NCBI RefSeq assembly: GCF_001547525.1
Contig: NZ_CM003769.1
Location: 682,001 to 746,000, forward strand
DNA length: 64,000 nucleotides
Direction: 5' to 3'
DNA from: Burkholderia anthina
GTDB taxonomy: Bacteria > Pseudomonadota > Gammaproteobacteria > Burkholderiales > Burkholderiaceae
The position numbers and the translations under genes are program-made. Below, one piece after another: positions 19,469-28,286 of the stretch. The notes below the pieces were generated by a model. That model saw only the letters and a program-made list of their open reading frames with translations. It was not told the DNA's origin and made no database searches. Numbering within the stretch: the stretch's first letter is position 1; the number at the start of each line of letters is the position of its first letter.

Positions 19469-22156
19469 ATGGACATGCAGAATCGACTTCGGACCACGAC
19501 GACCGATCCCGACCCGGAGGAGCTCCGGGAATGGTGCGACGCGCTCGATGGCGTGTTGCATGCGTGGGGCGGCGATCAAGGCAAGGAACGTGCACGCCAT
19601 CTTCTCGACTCGTTGTTGGCGCATGCACACGCCCGTCGCGTCGCGTGGAGGCCGCCGCTGGTCACGCCGTACGTCAATACCGTGGCGCCCGACGAACAGC
19701 CTGCCTATCCGGGCGATCTGCAAATCGAGCGGCGGATCGCGGCGTTGATACGGTGGAACGCGCTCGCGATGGTGGTCCGCGCCAACCGGGCGCAGGGCGA
19801 ACTGGGCGGACACATCGCGAGCTATGCTTCGGCCGCGGACCTGTTCGAGGTCGGCTTCCAGCATTTTTTCCGGGGCCCGGATGCGGTGCACGGCGGCGAT
19901 CTGGTGTTTTTCCAGGCGCACTCCGCGCCGGGTGTCTACGCTCGGGCGTTTCTCGAGGGGCGACTGTCGGAAGAATCGCTGTCCCATTATCGCCAGGAGA
20001 TCGTGGCGGAGGCCGGCGGCATCCGGGGATTGAGCTCATATCCTCATCCCTTTTTGATGCCGGACTTCTGGCAGTTTCCAACCGGATCGATGGGGCTGGG
20101 GCCGCTCAACGCCATTTATCAGGCGCGGTTCATGCGGTACATGGAAAATCGTGGCTTGAAGGCGCACGGCGATCGTCGCGTGTGGGGTTTTTTCGGCGAT
20201 GGAGAAATGGACGAGCCCGAGTCGATCGCCGCGTTGACACTCGCGGCTCGCGAGCGGCTCGACAACTGCATATTCGTCATCAACTGCAATCTCCAGCGAC
20301 TGGATGGCCCCGTTCGCGGCAACGGCCGGGTCATCGACGAACTCGAGGCATTGTTCGCCGGCGCCGGATGGAACATCGTCAAATGCATCTGGGGCTCCGA
20401 GTGGGATGCGTTGCTCGGCCGCGATCATGGCGGTGTGCTCGAACGCGCTTTCGCGAACACCGTCGATGGTGATTTCCAGACGTTGTCGGCCAATGACGGC
20501 GCGTTCAATCGCGAGACGTTCTTCAGCCGGACGCCGGAACTGCGAGCGCTGGTGGATTCGTTGTCCGACGACGACATCGCGATGCTTCGGCGCGGCGGAC
20601 ACGATCCCGTGAAAATCCATGCCGCCTTTGCCGCGGCGACGGTCAGGAATGGTCGGCCGTCGGTTGTGCTTGCCAAGACCATGAAGGGCTATGGCATGGG
20701 CACGATCGCGCAAGGGCGCATGACGACGCATCAGCAGAAAAAGCTGGAGCGGGACGACCTGCTTGCCTATCGGGACCGATTCGCGCTCCCGCTTTCCGAC
20801 GAAGAGGCATCGGAAGCGCGGTTCTATCGGCCGCCGCACGATAGCGATGAGCTGCGGTACTTGCGCAAGCGTCGCGAGACGCTTGGCGGCTATCTCCCTC
20901 AGCGACGTGCGGCATCCGAGCGACTGGCGGTGCCCGAACTGGCGAGCGTCGCGGGCTTCTCGCTGAATGCGGACGGCAAGGCCATGAGTTCGACGACCGC
21001 CTTCGTCAGGCAACTTGGTGCGCTGCTCAAGGACGCCAGCCTCGGCCCGCGATTGGTTCCGATCGTGGCGGACGAGGCCCGAACGTTCGGCATGGCGAAT
21101 CTTTTCCGTCAGGTTGGAATCTACGCGCCGTTCGGTCAGTTGTACGATCCGGAAGACAATTCATCGATGCTCTCGTATCGTGAAGCGTCCGATGGTCAAA
21201 TTCTCGAGGAAGGCATCACGGAGGCGGGGGCCATCTCGTCGTGGACGGCCGCCGCGACGAGTTACGCCGTGCACGGTATTCCGATGATGCCGTTCTATAT
21301 CTACTACAGCATGTTCGGTTTTCAGCGTATCGGCGACTTGATCTGGGCGGCTGCCGACCAGCGAGCCCGAGGCTTTCTCGTCGGCGCCACGTCAGGCCGC
21401 ACGACGCTGGGAGGAGAAGGATTGCAGCATCAGGATGGCTCGAGCCATCTTCTCGCGTCGACGATACCGACGTGTCGGGCGTACGATCCGTCCTTTGCCG
21501 GTGAACTGGCGGTCCTGGTCGATTACGGGTTGCGGCGCATGCTGAGTGATGCGCACGACGAGTTCTTTTACGTCACCGTGACCAATGAAAACGTCGCGCA
21601 ACCGAGTATTGCCGATGCGTCGCATGAAGGTATCGTGAAAGGCATGTATCTGTTTCGACGGGGCGGCCGCTTTCAGAGGCGGGTTCAGTTGTTCGGCAGC
21701 GGCGCGATCATGGGGGAGGTTCTCAAGGCGGCGGACGAGTTCGAGCGGTTGCATGAGGTGTCCGCGGACGTCTGGAGTATTACCAGCTATGTCGAGCTGG
21801 GGCGGGATGGTGCGCGATGCGAGCGGGAATGGCGGCTCGGTTCCGGAGACATCGGGGAATCGTGGATTTCCACCCAGCTGCGCGCCACAGTTGGGCCGAT
21901 CGTCGCCGCGTCGGACTATGTGAAAGCGCTTCCGGAAATGGTTCGTGCATATATTCCAGAAGGACGGCGATATGTCACGCTTGGGACCGACGGGTTCGGT
22001 CGAAGCGATTCGCGCGCGCAGTTGCGGCGGTATTTTGAGGTGGATGCTCAGGCCATCGTGCAGGCCGGGTTGAAGGCCCTCGAGGGGCCGGTGGTGGGGA
22101 ATGAGGCCCGCCAACGGTCGGGGGCGTCTGGTGTCGTCGGGGTGGTGGCGTACTAA
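19469..22156 (+). CDS. AceE-like homodimeric 2-oxoacid dehydrogenase E1, possible 2-oxobutyrate dehydrogenase
   Basis: An 895-aa thiamine-diphosphate E1 component, full length for the AceE family. The ThDP motif GDGEMDEPES...NCNLQRLDGPV is intact, as are NRAQGELGGHIASYAS and the late catalytic-loop segments (MKGYGMGTIAQGRMTTHQ, TSGRTTLGGEGLQHQDGSS). No E2 or E3 gene accompanies it. Pseudomonas putida has a related E1 (MdeB) acting on 2-oxobutyrate beside methionine gamma-lyase and an Lrp regulator; here the neighbours are another 2-oxobutyrate-producing enzyme (acdS) and an Lrp regulator. A role in turning ACC-derived 2-oxobutyrate into propionyl groups is inferred. A second pyruvate dehydrogenase is the alternative. 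Confidence 0.88.
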   Translation: MDMQNRLRTTTTDPDPEELREWCDALDGVLHAWGGDQGKERARHLLDSLLAHAHARRVAWRPPLVTPYVNTVAPDEQPAYPGDLQIERRIAALIRWNALAMVVRANRAQGELGGHIASYASAADLFEVGFQHFFRGPDAVHGGDLVFFQAHSAPGVYARAFLEGRLSEESLSHYRQEIVAEAGGIRGLSSYPHPFLMPDFWQFPTGSMGLGPLNAIYQARFMRYMENRGLKAHGDRRVWGFFGDGEMDEPESIAALTLAARERLDNCIFVINCNLQRLDGPVRGNGRVIDELEALFAGAGWNIVKCIWGSEWDALLGRDHGGVLERAFANTVDGDFQTLSANDGAFNRETFFSRTPELRALVDSLSDDDIAMLRRGGHDPVKIHAAFAAATVRNGRPSVVLAKTMKGYGMGTIAQGRMTTHQQKKLERDDLLAYRDRFALPLSDEEASEARFYRPPHDSDELRYLRKRRETLGGYLPQRRAASERLAVPELASVAGFSLNADGKAMSSTTAFVRQLGALLKDASLGPRLVPIVADEARTFGMANLFRQVGIYAPFGQLYDPEDNSSMLSYREASDGQILEEGITEAGAISSWTAAATSYAVHGIPMMPFYIYYSMFGFQRIGDLIWAAADQRARGFLVGATSGRTTLGGEGLQHQDGSSHLLASTIPTCRAYDPSFAGELAVLVDYGLRRMLSDAHDEFFYVTVTNENVAQPSIADASHEGIVKGMYLFRRGGRFQRRVQLFGSGAIMGEVLKAADEFERLHEVSADVWSITSYVELGRDGARCEREWRLGSGDIGESWISTQLRATVGPIVAASDYVKALPEMVRAYIPEGRRYVTLGTDGFGRSDSRAQLRRYFEVDAQAIVQAGLKALEGPVVGNEARQRSGASGVVGVVAY

Positions 22157-22275
22157 CGTGTGCTTTCTGTCGAATATGTGCGTGGGTCGTTGTTTTAAGT
22201 GGTTCTCCACGCCCTTGTCGTTGAACCTGTCTTGCTATCGGTCTATCAGCGTCGCCCCTGCGCGGGGCGGCGGTC

Positions 22276-22302
22276 ACTTTTCTTTGTCTTCCAAAGAAAA
22301 GT
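22276..22302. repeat. Perfect 11-bp hairpin inside a Burkholderia-type intergenic repeat
   Basis: ACTTTTCTTTG and CAAAGAAAAGT form perfect arms around TCTTC. The flanks GCGCGGGGCGGCGGTC and AACCAAAAGAAAGGCG belong to the same unit. I recognise this word pattern as a dispersed intergenic element common in Burkholderia and relatives, usually found after genes; its function is not established. It lies between the convergent E1-like and LysR genes and may end transcription from both sides. Confidence 0.65.
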
Positions 22303-22430
22303 AACCAAAAGAAAGGCGCGTCCTTGGGCGGACGGCAAAGGTGGTTCTGCTCAGGTTCGTGGTTTCTTTGCCCACCGTAGTTCGCGGGATGTCGGGACTC
22401 GGTGGGACACGGGTACGGGTCGCCACGTGT

Positions 22431-23327
22431 CTAGTCGGCCGTATGCAGTTGCTTCACCAGTTCGCCAATGAAGTCGATCAGTACAGTCGACAACTCGCGG
22501 CCCGACAAGGTCTGGATCTGGATCGCACGCAACGACATGCCCGGATGGTCGATCGGTATCGCCACCAGGCCGTCCGTCGCCAGACGCGCCCGTACCGTCA
22601 GGCGGCTGGTCAGCGACACGACCCCAGACATTTGAGTGAATGCATACAGCGTGCCGGAGTTGTTGCAGGTCAGGACAGGCTCGAAAAGAAGATTCTCGAG
22701 GCTCGCCGTCGTATCGAAAAGCTGACGGATCGTCGTGCCACGGTCAAGCAACGCAATCGGGAAATTCCGCAACTCGGCCATCGATACCGTCGCGCGACCA
22801 GCCAGCGCGTGAGAACGCGGCATGACGGCGCAAATGGGCGCGCTCTGCGTGTACTCGACGTTGATCTCCGGCTCTCGTACAACACCGAAAGTCAGGCCGA
22901 TATCCGCTTCGCCGCTCCGTACGTGTGCCGTCACCTCCTTCGGCGCCGTCACCGCCACCTCGAAACGGGTACCGGGCGACTTCTCCAGAAATTGCGTGAT
23001 GGCGCGAGGGAGAACATCCCGGGCAAACGCTTCCGACGTCGAGACGCGGATCGTGCTCCGATCGAACGAGTTCAGCGCCTTGATCTCCTCGATCACCTGC
23101 TGACCTTCGAGCAGGGTTCTACGAACATGGGCAGCCAGCAGCTCCCCGGCCTTGTTGGGGACCATGCCGCGCGCCTGACGCTCGAACAACGGGCAGCCGA
23201 CCTCCTCCTCCAGCTTCGTGATCTGACGGCTGATCGCCGAGATCGAAACGTGCAGCTTCTCGGACGCCTCGCTCAGCGAACCTGTATTGGCAACGGCAAG
23301 GAAGTATCGGAGTGCAGCGTTGTGCAT
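22431..23327 (-). CDS. LysR-family transcriptional regulator
   Basis: A 298-aa LysR regulator: N-terminal helix-turn-helix (LRYFLAVANTGSLSEASEKL, ISAISRQITKLEEEVG) and a two-lobe effector domain with ARDVLPRAI, GEADIGLTFG and the late VSLTSRLTVRARL segment. The start MHNAALRYF is preferred; an ATG 13 codons upstream would add unconserved residues. It is divergent from the M20 peptidase gene and the MHS transporter that follows, so it probably controls them in response to the transported compound. Confidence 0.9.
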   Translation of the reverse strand: MHNAALRYFLAVANTGSLSEASEKLHVSISAISRQITKLEEEVGCPLFERQARGMVPNKAGELLAAHVRRTLLEGQQVIEEIKALNSFDRSTIRVSTSEAFARDVLPRAITQFLEKSPGTRFEVAVTAPKEVTAHVRSGEADIGLTFGVVREPEINVEYTQSAPICAVMPRSHALAGRATVSMAELRNFPIALLDRGTTIRQLFDTTASLENLLFEPVLTCNNSGTLYAFTQMSGVVSLTSRLTVRARLATDGLVAIPIDHPGMSLRAIQIQTLSGRELSTVLIDFIGELVKQLHTAD

Positions 23328-23461
23328 GACGGGCCGCCAAGTTTGCGTTATTCGAAAGCAGGGCACGCAAAAAAGTCAATTGTAGTGCGCGTTTTGGCTC
23401 CGTACGCTTGATCCATCAAGGTCGAACAAGCCGCTCTCCCACGATACACGCGAGGATCACC

Positions 23462-24886
23462 ATGACGCGCCATCAAGCAATCGACTCTGCCACAACATAT
23501 TTCGATTCGGGGGGCTTTCTGAAAGATCTCGCGCGACGCGTCTCCATGACGACGGAAAGTCAGGATTCCGGACGGGAAGGCGAGCTTCGAGCATACCTCG
23601 TCGACGAGATCGTCCCATCGATCGACCGTATCGGCTTTGAGTCTCGTATCGTCGAGAACCCGGTTGCGGGGAGCGCGCCGTTTTTGATCGCGACGCGTAT
23701 CGAGGATCCCTCGCTTCCGACGATCCTGATGTACGGGCACGGTGACGTCGTCCGTGGCCATGACGGACAGTGGAAGGACCAGATGTCGCCATGGAACGTT
23801 ACGGTTGAAGGAGACCGATGGTTCGGGCGGGGCACCGCCGACAACAAAGGGCAACACACGATCAACCTGGCCGCGCTGGAGCAAGTCATCGAGGCCAGGA
23901 ATCGACGCCTGGGTTTCAATGCGACGCTGCTGCTCGAGATGGGGGAAGAAACCGGATCGCCCGGGCTGCGCGCGGTCTGCGAGCAGAACAAGGACCTTCT
24001 CGCCGCCGACGTTCTGATCGCTTCGGATGGCCCTCGGGCCAGGTCGAACGTCCCCTGCGTTTTTCTCGGGTCGCGTGGATTCGTGAACTTCACGCTTTCC
24101 GTCCGGCTCCGGTCGGGCGCACATCATTCCGGAAATTGGGGAGGAGCGCTCGGCAATGCCGGAACCGTGCTCGCGAACGCGATTTCGTCGCTCGTCGACG
24201 GGCGCGGGCGGATCCTCGTCGACGCGCTGTTGCCGACGCATATTCCGGCTTCGGTACGCACGGCGCTGAAGCATATTGCCGTCGGTGGCGGGCCCGACGA
24301 TCCTCACGTCGATGGCAATTGGGGCGAACCCGATTTGACGGCCCAGGAGCGCGTCTATGCATGGAACGCGCTCGAAGTACTGGCCTTTACCACCGGTAAC
24401 CCGACCAGCCCGATCGGCGCGATTCCGCCCGTCGCGCACGCGCATTGCCAACTCAGGTACGTCGTCGGTACGGATTGCGAGCGTATCGAAGAAGTTCTAC
24501 GGCATCGCCTCGACGAATGCGGGTTCGACAGGGTCGAGGTTTCGATCGGCGAGCGAATGGGCGCCACGCGTCTGCCGCCGGAAGATCCGTGGGTCGCATG
24601 GGCGCTCGATTCGATCGAGCGGACGACCGGAAAGCAGCCGGATTTGCTTCCCAATCTTGGCGGGTCGCTGCCCAACGACGTCTTTTCCGAGGTTCTGGGC
24701 CTTCCGACGATCTGGATTCCGCACTCATACGGAGCCTGCTCCCAGCACGCACCGAACGAACACCTGCTTGGAAGTGTCGCGCGTGAGGCGCTGCAGATCA
24801 TGGCCGGCATATTTTGGGATCTCGGGGAGTCGGCATCCGCCGTCCGGGATCGGCGCAAGGAAGGAGCGCTTGTCGTCCACGCATAA
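23462..24886 (+). CDS. M20-family metallopeptidase (dipeptidase or amidohydrolase)
   Basis: A 474-aa cytoplasmic zinc hydrolase. The metal-binding and catalytic motifs are in order: YGHGDVVRG (His and catalytic Asp), GRGTADNKGQ (bridging Asp), LEMGEETGSPG (general base Glu and zinc Glu), IASDGPR, and a late His in CSQHAPNEHL. A dimerisation domain sits between about residues 205 and 330. It is divergent from a LysR gene and followed 49 nt later by an MHS transporter, so it likely hydrolyses a compound taken up by that permease. The substrate, such as a dipeptide or an N-acyl amino acid, cannot be decided. Confidence 0.88.
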   Translation: MTRHQAIDSATTYFDSGGFLKDLARRVSMTTESQDSGREGELRAYLVDEIVPSIDRIGFESRIVENPVAGSAPFLIATRIEDPSLPTILMYGHGDVVRGHDGQWKDQMSPWNVTVEGDRWFGRGTADNKGQHTINLAALEQVIEARNRRLGFNATLLLEMGEETGSPGLRAVCEQNKDLLAADVLIASDGPRARSNVPCVFLGSRGFVNFTLSVRLRSGAHHSGNWGGALGNAGTVLANAISSLVDGRGRILVDALLPTHIPASVRTALKHIAVGGGPDDPHVDGNWGEPDLTAQERVYAWNALEVLAFTTGNPTSPIGAIPPVAHAHCQLRYVVGTDCERIEEVLRHRLDECGFDRVEVSIGERMGATRLPPEDPWVAWALDSIERTTGKQPDLLPNLGGSLPNDVFSEVLGLPTIWIPHSYGACSQHAPNEHLLGSVAREALQIMAGIFWDLGESASAVRDRRKEGALVVHA

Positions 24887-24935
24887 GACGCCAATTTTTT
24901 AATGCACTTGTCATCGTAAGTGAACGGAGAATGAG

Positions 24936-26222
24936 ATGCGTACTATGGAAATGGTGGATGCCGCGCCGACGAGAGAACAAGCTCCAAACGTGTTGCGACT
25001 GGTGTCCGCCGCAACCGTCGGCAATGCCTTGGAGTGGTTCGACATACTGATTTACGGGTTCTTCGCAATCTCGATTTCAAAGGCTTTCTTTCCTGCGTCG
25101 AACAGCGGGGTATCCCTTCTTCTGACGTTCGGGACGTTCGCGATCTCGTATTTGGCCAGGCCGATCGGAGCGCTGGTGCTGGGTTCGTATGCGGATCGTC
25201 GCGGCCGCAAGGCGTCGATGATGGTGTCGATCGTGACGATGATGATCGGCACGACGACGATCGCACTGATGCCGAGTTACGCGTCGATCGGCGTGATCGC
25301 ACCGATTCTGGTCATCTGCGCTCGGCTGCTTCAGGGATTTTCCGCGGGCGGCGAGTTCGGCAGCACAACCGCGTTTCTGGTGGAACAGTGTCCCGAGCGC
25401 AAGGGATTGTTCGCCAGCTTCCAGTTCGCGAGTCAAGGATTGAGCTATATGCTCGCGGCCGGTTTCGGCGTTCTCCTCACGTTGATCCTCGATGGAGACG
25501 CCATCGACGCATGGGGTTGGCGCATCCCGTTTCTCTTTGGTATGCTGATCGGCCCGGTCGGCCTGTACTTGCGAAAGCACGTGCATGAAGCCGACGGCGC
25601 AAGGCGTGAAAGGCCCGCATCGTTCCCGGTGAGGGAAGTGTTCGTCAATCAGAAAGCCAGAGTGTTGCTGGCGATCGGTACGCTCGTTCTTTCCACCGGC
25701 GCCAGTTACGTCATTCTTTATATTCCGACCTACGCGGTACGTGAACTTCATCTGCCTGCCAGTTTCGGTTTCATTGCAACGACGTTGACCGGCGCCATCC
25801 TGACGTTCGTTACGCCGTTCGTCGGTCATCTCTCGGACAGGATCGGCCGCATCAGGCTGATGATCTGGGCCGGGATAGCCTTCATTCTGACCATTTATCC
25901 GGTTTTCAAATTGCTTGGCGCGCATCCCGATCTGGGAAGACTCATTGCGATGATGGCCTGGATGGGGACGCTGAAGGCGGTCTATTTTGGCGCGCTGCCA
26001 GCGCTGATGGCGGAAGTATTTCCGACCGAAACGCGAGCGACGGGCATGGCGATCAGCTACAACATCGGCGTCACGCTGTTTGGCGGTTTCGCGCCGCTGA
26101 TCGTCGCGTCGCTGATCCATCAGACGGGCAATCTGGCATCGCCGGCGTTTTATCTGATACTGCTCGGCGTGCTGAGTCTGATTGCATTGCGCGGCTGTCG
26201 ATCGATGTTGAATCTCCGATAA
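24936..26222 (+). CDS. MHS-family MFS transporter
   Basis: A 428-aa inner-membrane permease with about twelve hydrophobic segments. It has the metabolite:H+ symporter signatures: GNALEWFDILIYGFFA in helix 1, the loop ARPIGALVLGSYADRRGRK and LLQGFSAGGEFGSTTAFLVE in helix 4-5. Relatives import organic acids, betaines and peptidomimetics. A GGAG ribosome site precedes the ATG. It is co-oriented with the M20 hydrolase, forming an uptake-plus-hydrolysis pair under the divergent LysR regulator (inferred). Confidence 0.88.
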   Translation: MRTMEMVDAAPTREQAPNVLRLVSAATVGNALEWFDILIYGFFAISISKAFFPASNSGVSLLLTFGTFAISYLARPIGALVLGSYADRRGRKASMMVSIVTMMIGTTTIALMPSYASIGVIAPILVICARLLQGFSAGGEFGSTTAFLVEQCPERKGLFASFQFASQGLSYMLAAGFGVLLTLILDGDAIDAWGWRIPFLFGMLIGPVGLYLRKHVHEADGARRERPASFPVREVFVNQKARVLLAIGTLVLSTGASYVILYIPTYAVRELHLPASFGFIATTLTGAILTFVTPFVGHLSDRIGRIRLMIWAGIAFILTIYPVFKLLGAHPDLGRLIAMMAWMGTLKAVYFGALPALMAEVFPTETRATGMAISYNIGVTLFGGFAPLIVASLIHQTGNLASPAFYLILLGVLSLIALRGCRSMLNLR

Positions 26223-26313
26223 GGCAGCGCATCGAGAGAACGCCGTACGACCGGGCGATGGCTTCGCCGGGTGCGGCGCGAGACTTGTTTCGACGACATG
26301 CGAGGTGATTGGC

Positions 26314-26787
26314 ATGAGTGCAAGGAAACTGGACGCGGTATCGTCGGGGGCTTCGACGTGGAACTGGCTGTTACCGCCTTCGGAGCGGGCTCGCGTGTGT
26401 GTCGTCATGGATCCGAGCCCCGGCGCGGCCGCGGTTTCAGCGGCCGTAGCCCGCTTCGCGGCGATGCCGGAAGTCGCGCTTCTCCAGATTGACGATCCCG
26501 TCGATGCGCATCGTGCATGGAGCGAGTCGCTCATGCCGGGTAACGTTCCCGATGCGGCGAAGACGAGGCCGGAATGCCGATTGAGTCGATTGCCGCGAGG
26601 CGTGCCGTTGCTGGTGTGGTCGACACGCCCGCAAGACCTCGACTGGCTCGGCGGCATCGACGGCAACAGGGTGCGTGCCCTCGTTACTTTCGACGGCGAC
26701 GAGGTCGAAATGCAGGTATCTCGTCTGCTCGCGCTTGTTCTGAAGGAGTTGAAGCACGCGATCGCCGAGAACATGTTGATCCATTGA
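26314..26787 (+). CDS. Hypothetical protein, 157 aa
   Basis: Begins MSARKLDAVSSGASTW with a GAGGTG ribosome site; no homologous family recognised. The middle has an alternating hydrophobic pattern (RARVCVVMD, GVPLLVWSTRPQDLDWLGG, VRALVTFDG) that suggests a small alpha/beta fold, ending in a helix (LLALVLKELKHAIAENML). No signal peptide or membrane segment is seen. Codon use matches its neighbours, favouring a real gene. It lies after the MHS transporter and right before a chemoreceptor fragment, at a likely recombination junction. Confidence 0.5.
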   Translation: MSARKLDAVSSGASTWNWLLPPSERARVCVVMDPSPGAAAVSAAVARFAAMPEVALLQIDDPVDAHRAWSESLMPGNVPDAAKTRPECRLSRLPRGVPLLVWSTRPQDLDWLGGIDGNRVRALVTFDGDEVEMQVSRLLALVLKELKHAIAENMLIH

Positions 26788-26861
26788 GGCGATGAAAATC
26801 GCTTTGCCCGGCCGTTGCAGACCGAGCGGCTGGTCAGTGACTGGTCCCGGCAAATCGGTGT

Positions 26862-27404
26862 CGCGGTCACGTCGTGGAAACCATGAAGGGCATCAACGAC
26901 AGCTCCCGCCAAATCTCGGACATCACGGGTGTCATCGACAGCATTGCCTTTCAGACCAACATTCTGGCCTTGAACGCCGCGGTCGAGGCCGCGCGCGCCG
27001 GCGAGCAGGGCAGAGGCTTCGCGGTGGTCGCCAGCGAAGTGCGCAGCCTGGCCGGACGTTCCGCCGATGCGGCCAGGGAGATCAAGAAGGTCATCGGCTC
27101 GAGCGTGGGGCGCGTGGCTCAAGGTTCGACCGAAGTCGAGCGCGCATGGGTGGCGATGACCGAAGTCGTGAACTCCATTCGTCGCGTCACCGAGACGATG
27201 CGTGAAATCAGTGCCGCGAGCGCCGAACAATCGCTCGGCGTGGCCCAGATCGGCGAAGCCGTCGGCCAGATGGAGCGCGCCACGCATCAAAACGCCGCGT
27301 TGGTCGAGCAAACGGCGGCGGCGGCGATCAGTCTGCGCCGGCAGTCACGGGAACGGGTGGAGGTCGTCTCGGTTTTTCGGCCTGGACGCGGTGAAGCGCC
27401 GTAG
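26862..27404 (+). pseudogene. Remnant of a methyl-accepting chemotaxis protein (C-terminal signalling part)
   Basis: About 180 residues match only the cytoplasmic tip and descending helix of chemoreceptors: [39 protein letters not shown] and [12 protein letters not shown]. The ligand-binding domain, both membrane helices, HAMP domain and first signalling helix are missing. Homology starts abruptly near [12 protein letters not shown] with no conserved start and no ribosome site for a truncated product. This looks like the 3' end of a receptor gene left by deletion. An expressed soluble signalling fragment is unlikely but cannot be excluded. Confidence 0.75.
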
Positions 27405-27608
27405 AGCCGGCGTGTTTAGGCATACGCGCCGCGATCGCGCTGGACCGACGGGACGGGAATCCTCGGCCTGGCGCCGCGACCGCACGCCAGGCTGACGGGC
27501 CGATTACCGTTTTGTCATCTACGCCGCTCGGGCCTGCACGGAGCGCGGCCGTGTCGCCGTTTCCGGGTAACATCGCCGTATGTCCCCACGAATGCGACGG
27601 AGCCGGCC

Positions 27609-28286
27609 ATGCGCATCCTGATAGTCGAAGACGAACCGAAAACGGGCGCGTACCTGAAGAAAGGGCTCGAGGAATCGGGCTTCAGCGTCGATCTCGCGAA
27701 GGACGGCGCCGAAGGGCTGATGCTCGCGCAGGAAGAGCGTTACGACGTGATCGTGCTCGACGTGATGCTGCCCGTGCTCGACGGCTGGGGCGTGCTCAAG
27801 CGGCTGCGCGAGACGCATACGACGCCGGTGCTGTTCCTGACCGCGCGCGACGACGTGCACGACCGCGTGCACGGCCTCGAACTCGGCGCCGACGACTACC
27901 TCGTGAAGCCGTTCGCGTTCGTCGAGCTGCTGGCCCGCATCCGCACGCTCGCGCGTCGCGGGCCGCCGCGCGAGACCGAGCACCTGGCGGTCGGCGATCT
28001 GGAAATCGACGTGGTGCGCCGCCGCGTGAAGCGCGGCGCCACGCGAATCGACCTGACGCCGCGCGAATTCTCGCTGCTGCAACTGCTCGCGCGCCGGCAG
28101 GGCGAGGTGCTGAGCCGCACGCAGATCGCATCGTACGTGTGGGACATGAATTTCGACAGCGACACCAATGTCGTCGAGGTCGCGATCCGGCGCCTGCGCG
28201 CGAAGATCGACGACGCGTTTCCGGTCAAGCTGATCCATACCGTGCGCGGCGTCGGCTACGTGCTCGAGCCGAAGGATGGCGCATGA
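27609..28286 (+). CDS. OmpR-family response regulator (IrlR/CusR type)
   Basis: A 225-aa response regulator: receiver domain (residues 1-120) with acidic pocket VEDEP, phospho-acceptor Asp51 (VIVLDVMLP), and Lys in [10 protein letters not shown]; then an OmpR winged helix ending in [15 protein letters not shown]. The sequence belongs to the heavy-metal-response group (IrlR, CusR, CopR). Its stop overlaps the start of the kinase by 4 nt (ATGA), indicating coupled translation. The RND efflux operon facing it is a plausible target. Confidence 0.92.
   Translation: MRILIVEDEPKTGAYLKKGLEESGFSVDLAKDGAEGLMLAQEERYDVIVLDVMLPVLDGWGVLKRLRETHTTPVLFLTARDDVHDRVHGLELGADDYLVKPFAFVELLARIRTLARRGPPRETEHLAVGDLEIDVVRRRVKRGATRIDLTPREFSLLQLLARRQGEVLSRTQIASYVWDMNFDSDTNVVEVAIRRLRAKIDDAFPVKLIHTVRGVGYVLEPKDGA

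Noticed and set aside
26874-27404. Functional soluble chemoreceptor-like signalling protein starting at GTG 26874
   Set aside because: No ribosome site, and the first signalling helix is missing, so the coiled-coil hairpin could not form; a pseudogene is more likely.
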